Assembly (NCBI RefSeq): GCF_046707225.1
Contig: NZ_JBJKOP010000046.1
Location: forward strand, 12,186-76,185
Direction of reading: 5' to 3'
DNA from: Caproicibacter sp046707225
GTDB taxonomy: Bacteria > Bacillota > Clostridia > Oscillospirales > Acutalibacteraceae
Length of the DNA: 64,000 nt
Shown: piece by piece, positions 45,073 through 53,985 of the stretch
How positions within the stretch are numbered: the first letter of the stretch is position 1
How the letters are laid out: every line of letters starts with the position of its first letter
Position numbers and translations under genes: made by a program
The notes under the pieces: model-generated
Told to the model about the DNA's origin: nothing
Databases searched by the model: none
What the model saw: only the letters and a program-made list of their open reading frames with translations

Positions 45073-45474
45073 TTAAACTTTCTGCGCATCGCTTTGCCTA
45101 CAAGAATATACCGCTGTCATAAGTTGATACCCTGCAGCCAATAAAAGCGCCGAGACAGGCCAAACAGGGAGAAAAGAAATCAAACCATGTATGACTACTT
45201 CATAAGCGATCAGCAAGAGTACCATATCAGCTAATTTAAGATAACAACAGTTTTTTTGAGTCCACCGGCTGTTTTTCATTAGCCAAGAATCAGCGCCAAG
45301 CACTATTCCCAATAGAATCGTCAGAACAAATGAACTCCAGTGATGAGATGTAGAATATGTCATAGATGAGATAATACCGACCTGCCTGATCATTAATTCT
45401 ATTCCTATGATAAACAGCGGCAAGCAAATCAAATATATCATATACAGATTTTTTGAAATACGATGCGTCATCAA
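45073..45474 (-). CDS. four-helix membrane protein
   Basis: 133 residues with about four membrane helices (YLICLPLFIIGIELMI; FVLTILLGIVLGADSWLM; LADMVLLLIAYEVVIHGL; VSALLLAAGYQLM). No family recognised. It lies 17 bases after the secreted-protein gene in the cluster. Confidence 0.65.
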   Translation of the reverse strand: MMTHRISKNLYMIYLICLPLFIIGIELMIRQVGIISSMTYSTSHHWSSFVLTILLGIVLGADSWLMKNSRWTQKNCCYLKLADMVLLLIAYEVVIHGLISFLPVWPVSALLLAAGYQLMTAVYSCRQSDAQKV

Positions 45475-45491
45475 ACCTTCCTCATTTCATA

Positions 45492-46235
45492 TTAAAAATT
45501 GTTTCTTCCAAAAATATCGTTGGATAACTTGAGATCCCAAGACTCAGAGCCACGCTGTAAGGTTACAAAATAATTCGCTCCTGCATAATTCGAACCTGAA
45601 TCCGCGACAGGATAATTTTCCCATGAAGACGGCGTATTGTAAGTCCAATTTCTTGTGCTATTACTAAGATTATAAGTATGACTTGAACTATGAACCGTTC
45701 CATTTGGCACATAGCCCTCTTGCCCAATCGTAGCGTAATTGTCAACTATATAAACATTTGAGCCCAAGTAAGCGCCGGTTCCATCTCCATCGAGATATCC
45801 AATCGCTTTATCAACACCATAATATTGTCTTCCATTATACTCATATTCAGTATAATAAACTTTGGTGGTAATAGTTGCAGAATAGGAACCGTCACTTTTT
45901 GATCTCTCTAGGCTTCCGCCATTTGCACTTATTGCCTCTAACAAATCGTTTATTTTTCCATTTATTGAAACCAACTCCACATTTGTTTGTATTTTATTAA
46001 CGACATTACCAGCTTCAGCCGGTATAGTTCGGTTTTTAGTAGCAGTCGCAGTTTCTGTTTTAGAAAACACAACATATTGATTTGAATAATCAATCTCTGT
46101 CCCCGTACGTACGACATCGTCTATTTATTCACTGGATATACTATTTTTAGTATCCGCGAACGCGGGCATGCACACCATCATGGACAGGGCAAAGACCAGA
46201 ACCAGGCTGATCGCTTTTTTCCAAGTCTTTAACAT
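45492..46235 (-). pseudogene. secreted protein interrupted by an in-frame TAA
   Basis: ATG 46235 follows AGGAGGT and opens a clear signal peptide (KKAISLVLVFALSMM, ending AFA). Codon 37 is TAA (46127-46125). The same frame continues without a break through 211 more codons to 45492, beta-rich and full of Tyr, Asn, Ser and Gly (YNGRQYYGVDKAIGYLDGDG). No start with a ribosome site lies after the stop. So a 247-residue secreted protein is cut by a single stop: a recent nonsense change, stop readthrough or a sequence error. No known family. Head gene of the envelope cluster. Confidence 0.7.
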
Positions 46236-46573
46236 TTTTCTACCTCCTAAGTTTCGTTTCGGTTGACAGGCGTACAAAAGGAAGTCGCGCAGGGAGATTC
46301 TTTCCCGCTGACTGAACCATCGGTATCATCCTCTTTCTTTTTTATTTCTTCCCATGCGCATTGGAAAATTCCTGTTTTCCCCTTGGAATTTTGTTCCGAT
46401 AATATAACACCTGAGGTCATTGTTTTGTTACACTATTTTTGATTAAATTATTTTATTTTGTATCAATGCTTTATTTTTTGCCATTATTGCTTTTATGAAT
46501 TAACAAAAGCAAGTTTGGAATCTATCAACTGAATCAAATTAAGTCCCAATTTTCCAAGCAAACAGATGCAAAA
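46236..46573. other. AT-rich upstream region of the envelope cluster
   Basis: No gene. TATATT/TATTAT near 46396-46402 on the minus strand may be a -10, but no good -35 accompanies it, so regulation may need an activator or another sigma factor. Confidence 0.4.
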
Positions 46574-46606
46574 CGCCCGATGCGGTTTTTAAACCGCACC
46601 GGGCGC
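46574..46606 (-). terminator. terminator of gltX-glnS
   Basis: Minus-strand stem GCGCCCGGTGCGGTT / AACCGCATCGGGCG followed by TTTTGC. Confidence 0.75.
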
Positions 46607-46626
46607 TGATTTTGGAGAAATTTATC

Positions 46627-48318
46627 TTATTTTTTCTTTTTAAAGCCGTCTTTGAGCGAAACGGAACGGTTGAACACGGGATGTCCCGGTTTGCTGTCGC
46701 GGCTGTCCAGGCAGAAATAGCCCTGCCGCAGAAACTGGAACGCGGCGGGCGCCTTCTCTTCCGCCAGCCAGGGCTCCACCTTGCAGCCATTAAGCGCTTT
46801 CAGGGAATTGGGGTTTAACTCTTCCAGAAAATCCCCTGCCTCCGGGTCCGGAACGGTAAACAGGCTGTCGTACAGACGGACTTCCGCATCCACGGCGGTT
46901 TTGGCGTCCACCCAATGGATGGTGCTTTTTACTTTTCTGCCGTCCGGCGTGTTGCCGCCGCGCGTTTCCGGGTCATATTCGGCGTATACCACCGTGACAT
47001 TGCCGTTTTCGTCTTTTTCACAGCCGGTGCATTTTACCACATAAGCGGTTTTTAAACGCACTTCGTTGCCGGGGAACAAGCGGAAATACTTTTTTTCGGG
47101 GACTTCCATAAAGTCCTCGCGCTCAATCCACAGCTCGCGTGAAAAGCTGACCGGACGGGTGCCGGCCTCCGGACGCTCCGGATTATTCTCCACGTCGAAC
47201 ATTTCGGTTTTGTCCTCCGGATAATTCGTGAGAACCAGCTTGACCGGGTCAAGAACCGCCATGGCGCGGCGGGCGTTCTCGTTCAGGTCCTCGCGCAGAC
47301 AGTGCTCCAAAAAGCTGTATTCCACGGTGGAATTTACTTTCGCGACGCCGATTCGTTCGCAGAAATTGCGGATGGAAGCCGGCGTGTAGCCCCGGCGGCG
47401 CAGGCCGCAGAGGGTCGGCATGCGGGGGTCGTCCCACCCGGAGACGTAGTTGTTTTCAACCAGCTGCCGCAGCTTGCGCTTGCTCATGACGGTATTGTTG
47501 ATGCCAAGGCGCGCGAACTCGATCTGGCGGGGCTTCGCGGGCAGGTCGATATGCTCGATTACCCAGTCGTACAACGGGCGGTGATCCTCAAACTCCAGCG
47601 AACACAGCGAGTGCGTGACTCCCTCGACGGCGTCCTCAATCGGATGCGCGAAATCATACATCGGGTAGATGCACCATTCGGTTCCCGTACGGTGGTGCGC
47701 CATGTGATTGATGCGGTAAATCACCGGGTCGCGCATGTTGAAGTTGCCGGAGGCCAGGTCGATTTTCGCGCGAAGCGTCATGCGCCCGTCCTCAAACTCG
47801 CCCGCCCGCATGCGGTGAAACAAATCAAGGCTTTCTTCCGCGGGGCGGTCGCGGTACGGGCTGCGCGCGGGATGCGTCAGGTCGCCGCGGTATTCCCGGA
47901 ACTGTTCCTGCGTCAGCTCGCAGACATAGGCGAATCCCTCGCGGATCAGCTTTTCCGCCAGTTCATACATCTTCGGAAAATAGTCGGAGGCGTAATAAAA
48001 GCGGTCGTCCCACGAAAAGCCAAGCCACTGAATATCTTCGCGGATGGCGTCGACATATTCGACGTCTTCTTTTGTGGGGTTGGTGTCGTCCATGCGCAGA
48101 TTGCACAGCCCATCAAATTTTTCCGCCGTTCCAAAGTCGATGCAGATTGCCTTGGCGTGCCCGATGTGCAGATATCCGTTCGGCTCGGGGGGAAACCTGG
48201 TGTGAACCGTCTTCCCCTCAAAGCGCCCGCCCGGGGCAACATCCTCTTTGACAAAGGTATGAATAAAATTTCCGGCGCTTTCGGTTTCTTCCGCGCTCCT
48301 GATCTCTTCGCTCATCAT
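46627..48318 (-). CDS. glnS: glutaminyl-tRNA synthetase
   Basis: 563 residues. Class I motifs: PPEPNGYLHIGHAKA (HIGH) and VMSKRKLRQL (KMSKS); C-terminal beta barrels (YFRLFPGNEVRLK). It charges tRNA-Gln directly. Many Firmicutes lack it and use the GatCAB route, so its presence is lineage-informative. It overlaps gltX by four bases (ATGA). Confidence 0.95.
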   Translation of the reverse strand: MMSEEIRSAEETESAGNFIHTFVKEDVAPGGRFEGKTVHTRFPPEPNGYLHIGHAKAICIDFGTAEKFDGLCNLRMDDTNPTKEDVEYVDAIREDIQWLGFSWDDRFYYASDYFPKMYELAEKLIREGFAYVCELTQEQFREYRGDLTHPARSPYRDRPAEESLDLFHRMRAGEFEDGRMTLRAKIDLASGNFNMRDPVIYRINHMAHHRTGTEWCIYPMYDFAHPIEDAVEGVTHSLCSLEFEDHRPLYDWVIEHIDLPAKPRQIEFARLGINNTVMSKRKLRQLVENNYVSGWDDPRMPTLCGLRRRGYTPASIRNFCERIGVAKVNSTVEYSFLEHCLREDLNENARRAMAVLDPVKLVLTNYPEDKTEMFDVENNPERPEAGTRPVSFSRELWIEREDFMEVPEKKYFRLFPGNEVRLKTAYVVKCTGCEKDENGNVTVVYAEYDPETRGGNTPDGRKVKSTIHWVDAKTAVDAEVRLYDSLFTVPDPEAGDFLEELNPNSLKALNGCKVEPWLAEEKAPAAFQFLRQGYFCLDSRDSKPGHPVFNRSVSLKDGFKKKK

Positions 48319-49784
48319 ACCGACTCCTTGTTCAGTTTTTCAAGACCGACGTTCAGGCGGCGCAGCGCTTCCTCTTTGCCAAGGAAACACAGAATTTCGA
48401 TCGCCCCGCCGGGGGTCACCTTGGTTCCGGCCGCCGCGATGCGCACAGGCCAGAGCAGCGTTCCGTTTTTAACCCCCAATTCCTGTGCAAGCCCCATCAG
48501 GGTATCATGGATCGGCTCCATCGTCCAGCCGCCAAGCTCCTCCAGCTTCGCAATCGCGGATTTCAGCATGTCCACGCTGTTTTCAAGGTTTGTCTTGCTC
48601 TTTTTATTGATATAATCGTCGACCGGATAGTCGGGCAGTTCCTTTAAAAATCCGATCATGCCCGGAATATCGCTGAATTTGGTCACGCGCGGCTGCAGAA
48701 CCTCCGCCAGCACCTCCCAGGGATAATCGCCCTGCGGGAACAGCCGCCGAAAATAAGGCATCGCGTTCTCCAAGAATTCTTCCCGCGGCATGGCGCGGAT
48801 GATTTCCCCGTTGAACCACAGCAGTTTGTCGTAATCGAATACCGCGGGCGATTTGCTGATTCCGTCAATGGAGAAATTTTCGACCAGCTCCTCAAGCGTA
48901 AACAGCTCCCGGTTGTCCTTCGGGCACCAGCCAAGCAGGGCTATGTAATTGACAATCGCCCTGGAAAGGTAGCCTTCTTCAATCAGGTCATGGAAGCCGG
49001 TGGAGCCGTGCCGTTTCGACAGCTTGGAAACGCTTCCGTCCGCGTTTTTGCCCATAATCAGCGGCAAATGCACATAAGTCGGCACATCCCAGCCGAACGC
49101 CTCGTAGAGAAGATTGTACTTCGGCGTAGAGGACAGGTATTCGCTGCCGCGCACCACATGGGTAATTTTCATCAAGTGGTCATCGATGACGTTTGCGAAG
49201 TTATAAGTCGGGTAGCCATCGGATTTCAGGAGAATCTGGTCCTCCAGTTCCCTGTTCTCAATCGTGATCGGGCCGTATACCACATCGTCAAACGTGGTGG
49301 AACCCTCAATCGGCATCTTCTGACGAATCACATAGGGTGTTCCTGCGGCCAGAAGCCGTCCCACTTCCTCGGCCGACAGATTTCGGCAATGACGGTCGTA
49401 GCCGCCGCCGTTTTCCTCCTTGGATTCGTGCAGGGATTCCAGACGTTCCTTGGTGCAGAAGCAGCGGTAGGCTTTGCCTTCCGACACCAGCTGCTCCGCA
49501 TATTTCCGGTAGAAATCTTTTCGTTCGCTCTGTACATAGGGGCCGTAGCCGCCGCCGAGATCCGGGCCCTCATCATGTTTGAGTCCCACCATGTCAAGCG
49601 TGCGGTAAATGATGTCCAGCGCGCCTTCCACATACCGTTCCCGGTCCGTGTCCTCGATGCGGAGAATAAAATCCCCGCCGGCGGATTTCGCAATTAAATA
49701 TTCAAATAATGCCGTCCTCAGATTCCCAACATGCATCATGCCGGTGGGACTGGGGGCGAATCTTGTCCTGACCTTCTCCCGCAT
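48315..49784 (-). CDS. gltX: glutamyl-tRNA synthetase
   Basis: 489 residues. HIGH region PSPTGMMHVGNLRTAL, KMSKS region SKLSKRHG, and a CFCTKE/HCR cysteine cluster for zinc. It charges tRNA-Glu; with glnS in the same operon, it may be specific for tRNA-Glu rather than mischarging tRNA-Gln, which sequence alone cannot settle. Confidence 0.95.
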   Translation of the reverse strand: MREKVRTRFAPSPTGMMHVGNLRTALFEYLIAKSAGGDFILRIEDTDRERYVEGALDIIYRTLDMVGLKHDEGPDLGGGYGPYVQSERKDFYRKYAEQLVSEGKAYRCFCTKERLESLHESKEENGGGYDRHCRNLSAEEVGRLLAAGTPYVIRQKMPIEGSTTFDDVVYGPITIENRELEDQILLKSDGYPTYNFANVIDDHLMKITHVVRGSEYLSSTPKYNLLYEAFGWDVPTYVHLPLIMGKNADGSVSKLSKRHGSTGFHDLIEEGYLSRAIVNYIALLGWCPKDNRELFTLEELVENFSIDGISKSPAVFDYDKLLWFNGEIIRAMPREEFLENAMPYFRRLFPQGDYPWEVLAEVLQPRVTKFSDIPGMIGFLKELPDYPVDDYINKKSKTNLENSVDMLKSAIAKLEELGGWTMEPIHDTLMGLAQELGVKNGTLLWPVRIAAAGTKVTPGGAIEILCFLGKEEALRRLNVGLEKLNKESV

Positions 49785-49861
49785 GGGTTACACCCTCCTG
49801 CTTTTTTGTTCACTGCCATAAAGATTCTGATTGTAGATTATACCAAATTTCGGCGGGATAA

Positions 49862-50674
49862 TCAATGAACGCTCCCCTTTTTTTGCAGGAAATCGAGGTA
49901 TTCCTCCAGGCACAGGTCCTTTTCTTTCATCATCCGCGCGTTTTCCACCCCAACATAGCGATAATGCCACGGCTCATATTTGATTTTGGTAATTTCCTGT
50001 TTGTCCTTCCGGTACCGCAGGATAAACCCGTAATCCTGCGCGTGCTCGTCCAGCCATTGAAATGCGGGCGTTGTGTCAAAATCGTCCCGCACCCCGTTTA
50101 AATCAAGCGCAAGGCCCGTGCTGTGCTCGCTGTAGCCCGGGCGGGCGACCGATTTTTCCGCGTATGCCTCCGCCTCACTGGGAGAAGAATAGGACTTGGA
50201 ATACCCTTCGATCTCCTCCTGAAACAGTTCACTTTGTCTTTCGCTGCTTCGGTACGCGGAAGAAATCCACAGCGATATTCCGTCAGCCGCCGCGGCGGCG
50301 TCCATTTTTTCATACGCTGCTGCGGCCCTCCGGTTAATCTGCACCCCGTATACGGTGATCAGATCCGGGTCGTAATTGTCCGGCAGTTTATGGCTGTAAT
50401 TCACCAGAATCAGATTTTCATCCGCTGTCGCGGCCCCCGCGGCGGGCGAAGATGCCGTGCCGGAAGAAACGGACGGCGAAGCGGTCGAGGCCGCCGAGGC
50501 CGCCGAAGAAACGCCGGAGGAAGCGGCGCCCGCGTTTGCCGCTTCCTCCCTGCTGTCTCGATAGGAATAAACCTCTAAAAATGTAATAACGCACGCCGCG
50601 AAAAAAACAAAAACCGAAACAAAGCCCGCAAAAACAAAAAGAAAATTACTAAATCCTTTTTTGTGATTTCCCAT
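49862..50674 (-). CDS. VanY/LdcB-type D-alanyl-D-alanine carboxypeptidase
   Basis: 270 residues: one N-terminal membrane helix (residues 10-32), an Ala/Ser-rich linker, then an M15B domain with zinc ligands in SEHSTGLALD and EPWHYRYVG. It trims the terminal D-Ala from wall peptides outside the cell. It stands alone between gltX and the YbjQ-family gene. Confidence 0.92.
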   Translation of the reverse strand: MGNHKKGFSNFLFVFAGFVSVFVFFAACVITFLEVYSYRDSREEAANAGAASSGVSSAASAASTASPSVSSGTASSPAAGAATADENLILVNYSHKLPDNYDPDLITVYGVQINRRAAAAYEKMDAAAAADGISLWISSAYRSSERQSELFQEEIEGYSKSYSSPSEAEAYAEKSVARPGYSEHSTGLALDLNGVRDDFDTTPAFQWLDEHAQDYGFILRYRKDKQEITKIKYEPWHYRYVGVENARMMKEKDLCLEEYLDFLQKKGSVH

Positions 50675-50744
50675 TCTGCATTCCCCCCCGAAGCCTAAAA
50701 CTAGTATGGGAAGAATGCCGAAAATAATTCGTTTGAGTCCGGAC

Positions 50745-51065
50745 TTATTCCAGCCGCACGGCCGTGCCGGAAGCTGTTACCATCAGCATGCCGTTGTTCG
50801 CGCCAAGCACTTCATAGTCAAGCTTGACCCCGACCACAGCGTCGGCGCCAAGGCGCAGGGCCCGCTGTTCCATTTCGGAAATCGCGCTTTCCCTCGCCTG
50901 AATCAGCTCTTCCTCATAGGTGCCGGAGCGCCCTCCAAAAAAATTTGACAGTCCCGCCGCAAAGTCCTTGATGAAATCCACGCCGGAGATCACTTCCCCG
51001 AACACAATTCCTTTGTACTCTGCAATTTTTCTGCCGTCGATCGAGGGCGTTGTTGTACAGACCAT
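50745..51065 (-). CDS. YbjQ/UPF0145-family protein
   Basis: 106 residues, typical length. GIVFGEVISGVDFIKD and RLGADAVVGVKLDYEV are the family signatures. These proteins form pentamers; the function is unknown, although sometimes named heavy-metal-binding. Divergent from the small gene at 51193. Confidence 0.9.
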   Translation of the reverse strand: MVCTTTPSIDGRKIAEYKGIVFGEVISGVDFIKDFAAGLSNFFGGRSGTYEEELIQARESAISEMEQRALRLGADAVVGVKLDYEVLGANNGMLMVTASGTAVRLE

Positions 51066-51192
51066 CCGTCACACTCTCCTTCTAATTCAATTTGATACAC
51101 GGATATTATAAATCCGCGCGGCGTTCGGCGCAATCATTCTAATTGAATCTATGCCGCCATATGCTTTTATGACACGGTCTTCTGGGGATGAT

Positions 51193-51399
51193 ATGATGAG
51201 GCGAAACGAGTACGGTACAAAGCTGGTGCTGGCGGCGACGGCGTTCGCGCTGGATATTTCCCGGGAATTAAGCGCCGACGAAATGAACGTTCTCGGCGCT
51301 TTCCTGAATGTGGTCGGAGATCAGCTTTCCCTGATGGCCGCGTCGGAAGTATCCGAGCCGCTGTTCGGACAAAACGGAAACGGGAAAGACGGCGGATGA
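51193..51399 (+). CDS. small conserved-type protein
   Basis: 68 residues from ATG 51193 (a GGGGAT site is 6 bases upstream). A helical core (YGTKLVLAATAFALDISRE, MNVLGAFLNVVGDQL) matches the look of small clostridial proteins of unknown function. No signal or membrane helix is certain. Confidence 0.6.
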   Translation: MMRRNEYGTKLVLAATAFALDISRELSADEMNVLGAFLNVVGDQLSLMAASEVSEPLFGQNGNGKDGG

Positions 51400-51424
51400 A
51401 CCGGAAAAGGTTCCGCCGCCCTTA

Positions 51425-51452
51425 TTGATTTATCCGCCAAACGTGGTATGAT
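51425..51452 (+). promoter_or_regulatory. promoter of sdaAB-sdaAA
   Basis: TTGATT (51425-51430), a 16-base spacer and TATGAT (51447-51452), about 65 bases before sdaAB. Confidence 0.5.
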
Positions 51453-51517
51453 ATCGGTAACGTCAGCACAGAAGCGCGAGGTTTCGTCCTGTGCCTCTCT
51501 GGAAAGGCAGAAAACGA

Positions 51518-52180
51518 ATGAATCTTTTTGATATTATGGGTCCGATTATGGTCGGCCCGTCCAGTTCCCATACGGCCGGAGCCGTGAGAATCGGATTAAT
51601 TACAAGAAAGCTGCTTGGGGAACCGGTCACGGACGCCGAAATGCTTCTGCACGGCTCTTTTGCCGCGACAGGAGAAGGCCACGGGACGGACCGGGCGCTC
51701 ATCGCCGGACTTCTGGGGATGAACCCGGACGATGAAAACATCCCCAAAAGCTTTGAAATCGCCGAAAAACAGGGAATGAAATTTCGGACAGGCGTCATCG
51801 CTCTGCGAAACGTTCATCCAAACACCGCGATGCTGCGAGTATCCGGAAAAAGCGGAAAAAAACTGGAAGTCGTCGCCTCTTCCCTCGGCGGAGGAAGAAT
51901 CCGTATCTGCCGGATTGACGGAATCGAAACAAATTTTTCGGGAGACTGCCCCACACTGATCGTTCATAATCTGGATCAGCCGGGTCACGTGGCTCAGGTC
52001 ACAGAGCTGTTATGCCAATATTCGGTTAACATTGCCGCCATGCAGCTGTACCGGGACGTAAGGGGCGGCTATGCGGTTATGGTACTGGAATGCGACCAGC
52101 CGATTCCGGCGGAACCGCTCGCTTCCCTTGCGCGGAAAGACGGCATTATTAAAGTTACCTATCTGAATCTTGACGAATAG
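51518..52180 (+). CDS. sdaAB: L-serine dehydratase, beta subunit
   Basis: 220 residues from ATG 51518 after GGAAAGG. The start MNLFDIMGPIMVGPSSSHTAG is diagnostic; the last 75 residues form an ACT domain (LIVHNLDQPGHVAQVTELL) that usually senses serine. With the alpha subunit it deaminates L-serine to pyruvate and ammonia using a [4Fe-4S] cluster. Confidence 0.95.
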   Translation: MNLFDIMGPIMVGPSSSHTAGAVRIGLITRKLLGEPVTDAEMLLHGSFAATGEGHGTDRALIAGLLGMNPDDENIPKSFEIAEKQGMKFRTGVIALRNVHPNTAMLRVSGKSGKKLEVVASSLGGGRIRICRIDGIETNFSGDCPTLIVHNLDQPGHVAQVTELLCQYSVNIAAMQLYRDVRGGYAVMVLECDQPIPAEPLASLARKDGIIKVTYLNLDE

Positions 52181-52192
52181 CGGAGGATTGCT

Positions 52193-53068
52193 ATGGCATT
52201 TACATCTGTAAAACAGCTTCTGGCAGCGGCAAAAGAACGAAATCTTCCTCTTTGGGAAATCATTTTGGACGAGGATGTCAAGGACCGCGGAACCGTGCGG
52301 GAGGATTCCCTGCGGCAGATGAACGCGCTTTGGTCGGCGATGAAATCCGCCGGCGTAAGTTACCGCGCGGAGGCCCGTTCGAAAAGCGGCCTGGTCGGCG
52401 GGGACGGCGGCAAAATGGAGGAATACGCGAAAGCCGGGAACGGCATTGTCAGCGGATTTTTTTCCGAAGTGATTGCGCAGGCGCTCCAGATGGGCGAATG
52501 CAACGCCTGCATGAAGCGGATCGTCGCCGCGCCGACGGCCGGTTCCTGCGGCGTATTGCCCGCCGTACTGATTCCGTTTGCAAGGGCAAACAAAATCGAG
52601 GATCGGCAAATCATCCCCGCGCTGTTTGTCGCGGCGGGATTCGGACAGATCATCGCATCGCGCGCGTCCATTTCCGGGGCGGAGGGCGGCTGCCAGGCAG
52701 AAATCGGCTCCGCCTCCGCCATGGCCGCCGCGGCCGTTGTCAGCCTCAGGGGCGGCACCCCTGAGATGTGTGCCAACGCCTGCGCCATGGCCTTGATGAA
52801 TCTGCTTGGCCTGGTATGCGACCCTGTCGCCGGCCTTGTGGAGATTCCCTGCGTGAAGCGGAACGTGGTGGGAGCAGTCAACGCCATCAGCTGCGCAGAC
52901 ATGTCTCTCGCGGGAATCGGCAGCGCGATTCCGCCCGACGAGGTGATTGACGCCATGCGCGAGGTGGGCGATATGATGCCCGCCGCCTTGAAGGAAACCG
53001 GAACAGGCGGCTTGGCCGCAACTCCTGCGGGCGTCGCCGCGGCAAAAAGAATCCACGGAAACATTTAA
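52193..53068 (+). CDS. sdaAA: L-serine dehydratase, alpha subunit
   Basis: 291 residues, 12 bases after sdaAB. KSGLVGGDGGKM and the cysteines in MKRIVAAPTAGSCGVLPA and LVCDPVAGLVEIPC bind the Fe-S cluster and substrate. The stop overlaps the converging comFB stop by four bases. Confidence 0.95.
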   Translation: MAFTSVKQLLAAAKERNLPLWEIILDEDVKDRGTVREDSLRQMNALWSAMKSAGVSYRAEARSKSGLVGGDGGKMEEYAKAGNGIVSGFFSEVIAQALQMGECNACMKRIVAAPTAGSCGVLPAVLIPFARANKIEDRQIIPALFVAAGFGQIIASRASISGAEGGCQAEIGSASAMAAAAVVSLRGGTPEMCANACAMALMNLLGLVCDPVAGLVEIPCVKRNVVGAVNAISCADMSLAGIGSAIPPDEVIDAMREVGDMMPAALKETGTGGLAATPAGVAAAKRIHGNI

Positions 53069-53328
53069 CGATGCCGTGGATTCTTCTTCACTTTTTCGGC
53101 GGCTTCATACAAAGCGGCCAGCAAATCAATCTCAAACTGGCTTGACATGGTGTCCAGCTTAACATAAGCCTTGCCAATATCCGTGCTGACATATTTGGGA
53201 GAAAGCCTGTTCAGCGCGTAAGAGATAATGTCTGCTCTGCACTGGTCACATTTGCAGCAGCCGAGAAAATCAATGATCTCATCCAGCTTTTGTTCCGCAA
53301 GGCTTTCCGTAACATTTACAATCTTCAT
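53065..53328 (-). CDS. comFB: ComFB-family protein
   Basis: 87 residues. FLGCCKCDQCRADIISYALN carries the four-cysteine zinc site and NRLSPKYVST the family helix. ComFB-type proteins are late-competence products; some homologues bind cyclic di-nucleotides. No other competence genes are near. The promoter overlaps a cre-like palindrome. Confidence 0.88.
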   Translation of the reverse strand: MKIVNVTESLAEQKLDEIIDFLGCCKCDQCRADIISYALNRLSPKYVSTDIGKAYVKLDTMSSQFEIDLLAALYEAAEKVKKNPRHR

Positions 53329-53355
53329 GGAACCCTCCCCATTTTATTTTCTTCT

Positions 53356-53384
53356 ATCATATCATTGATCAGGAAAAATTGTAA
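53356..53384 (-). promoter_or_regulatory. promoter of comFB
   Basis: TTACAA (53384-53379), a 17-base spacer and TATGAT (53361-53356). Confidence 0.7.
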
Positions 53385-53393
53385 GTGCTTACA
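53380..53393. promoter_or_regulatory. cre-like palindrome over the comFB promoter
   Basis: TGTAAGTGCTTACA: six-base arms around TG, differing from the CcpA box TGWNANCGNTNWCA at one central base. It overlaps the -35 of comFB, so binding would repress. Confidence 0.4.
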
Positions 53394-53418
53394 CATTATT
53401 TTGTTTTTATTTTTACGG

Positions 53419-53447
53419 TTGCACTTTTGGACTGATTATGGTATGAT
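53419..53447 (+). promoter_or_regulatory. promoter of the CAT-anticodon tRNA
   Basis: TTGCAC (53419-53424), a 17-base spacer and TATGAT (53442-53447), 40 bases before the tRNA. Confidence 0.7.
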
Positions 53448-53487
53448 GATATAGTTTCTGATACCTATTCTTTTCTCTTTTAAAAGA

Positions 53488-53564
53488 GGGCCATTAGCTC
53501 AGTTGGTTAGAGCAACCGGCTCATAACCGGTCGGTCCAAGGTTCGAGTCCCTGATGGCCCACCA
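53488..53564 (+). tRNA. tRNA with anticodon CAT (Ile2 or elongator Met)
   Basis: A 77-base cloverleaf with acceptor GGGCCAT/ATGGCCC, D-arm GCTCAGTTGGTTAGAGC, anticodon loop CTCATAA and encoded CCA. The T stem has one A-C mismatch. GGCTCATAACC resembles the lysidine-type tRNA-Ile2 of Firmicutes, but elongator Met cannot be excluded. Phage debris follows it directly, so it may have been an integration site. Confidence 0.92.
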
Positions 53565-53571
53565 AAGCAAG

Positions 53572-53616
53572 AACCGCATCAGACAGCCGTTCTTCGGTTG
53601 TTTGGTGCGGTTTTTT
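53572..53616 (+). terminator. terminator after the tRNA
   Basis: AACCGCA ... TGCGGTT outer stem with an inner CAGCCG/CGGTTG stem and TTCTTCGG loop, then TTTTTT. Confidence 0.75.
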
Positions 53617-53627
53617 CATGCTTGATT

Positions 53628-53775
53628 TTAACACAAAAATTTGCCGTTACTCGGGTTATAAATTTGAAATACATTCCCACTCACGGCACATATTTTATTA
53701 TTTATTACAGTCGCGGCAACCTCATCTCCGATATGATTTGGTAAGAAAGCTCTGGTAGACCAAGTATCTGTTAGG
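53628..53775 (-). pseudogene. C-terminal scrap of a Kelch-like or fibre-like protein
   Basis: A minus-strand open stretch ends at TAA 53630-53628. It reads like a Kelch blade (RAFLPNHIGDEVAATV; KICAVSGNVFQIYNP). It has no start and sits in a different frame, right after the capsid scrap. Probably the end of a phage or surface protein joined by deletion. Confidence 0.4.
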
Positions 53776-53925
53776 TCATGGCTGCCCCTCCCCCCTGCGG
53801 GGAAACGCAGTCGTCAAAGGTAAGAGCGTATTCATGAGAAAATTGTTCTTGCGGAATTCGTCGATCACAAGCGGCGAAAGTTTGTCCTGAGTATTTTTCT
53901 TTGCTTCTTCAAGAGTTACGGGCAT
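53776..53925 (-). pseudogene. N-terminal scrap of a phage major capsid protein
   Basis: ATG 53925, preceded by AAAGGATG, starts MPVTLEEAKKNTQDKL and LVIDEFRKNNFLMNTL, the usual opening of one phage capsid family. The frame ends after 49 codons; nearly all of the roughly 300-residue protein is missing. Confidence 0.55.
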
Positions 53926-53985
53926 GTGTCATCATCCTTTCATTTCTTTGTGCCCTGTACGTTAAGTGACCGGGCGACTGCTTGT

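Noticed and set aside
53752..53812. Run of C and G around 53785-53800 as a possible programmed shift in a capsid gene
   Set aside because: The downstream sequence does not resemble capsid, so a deletion joint explains it better.
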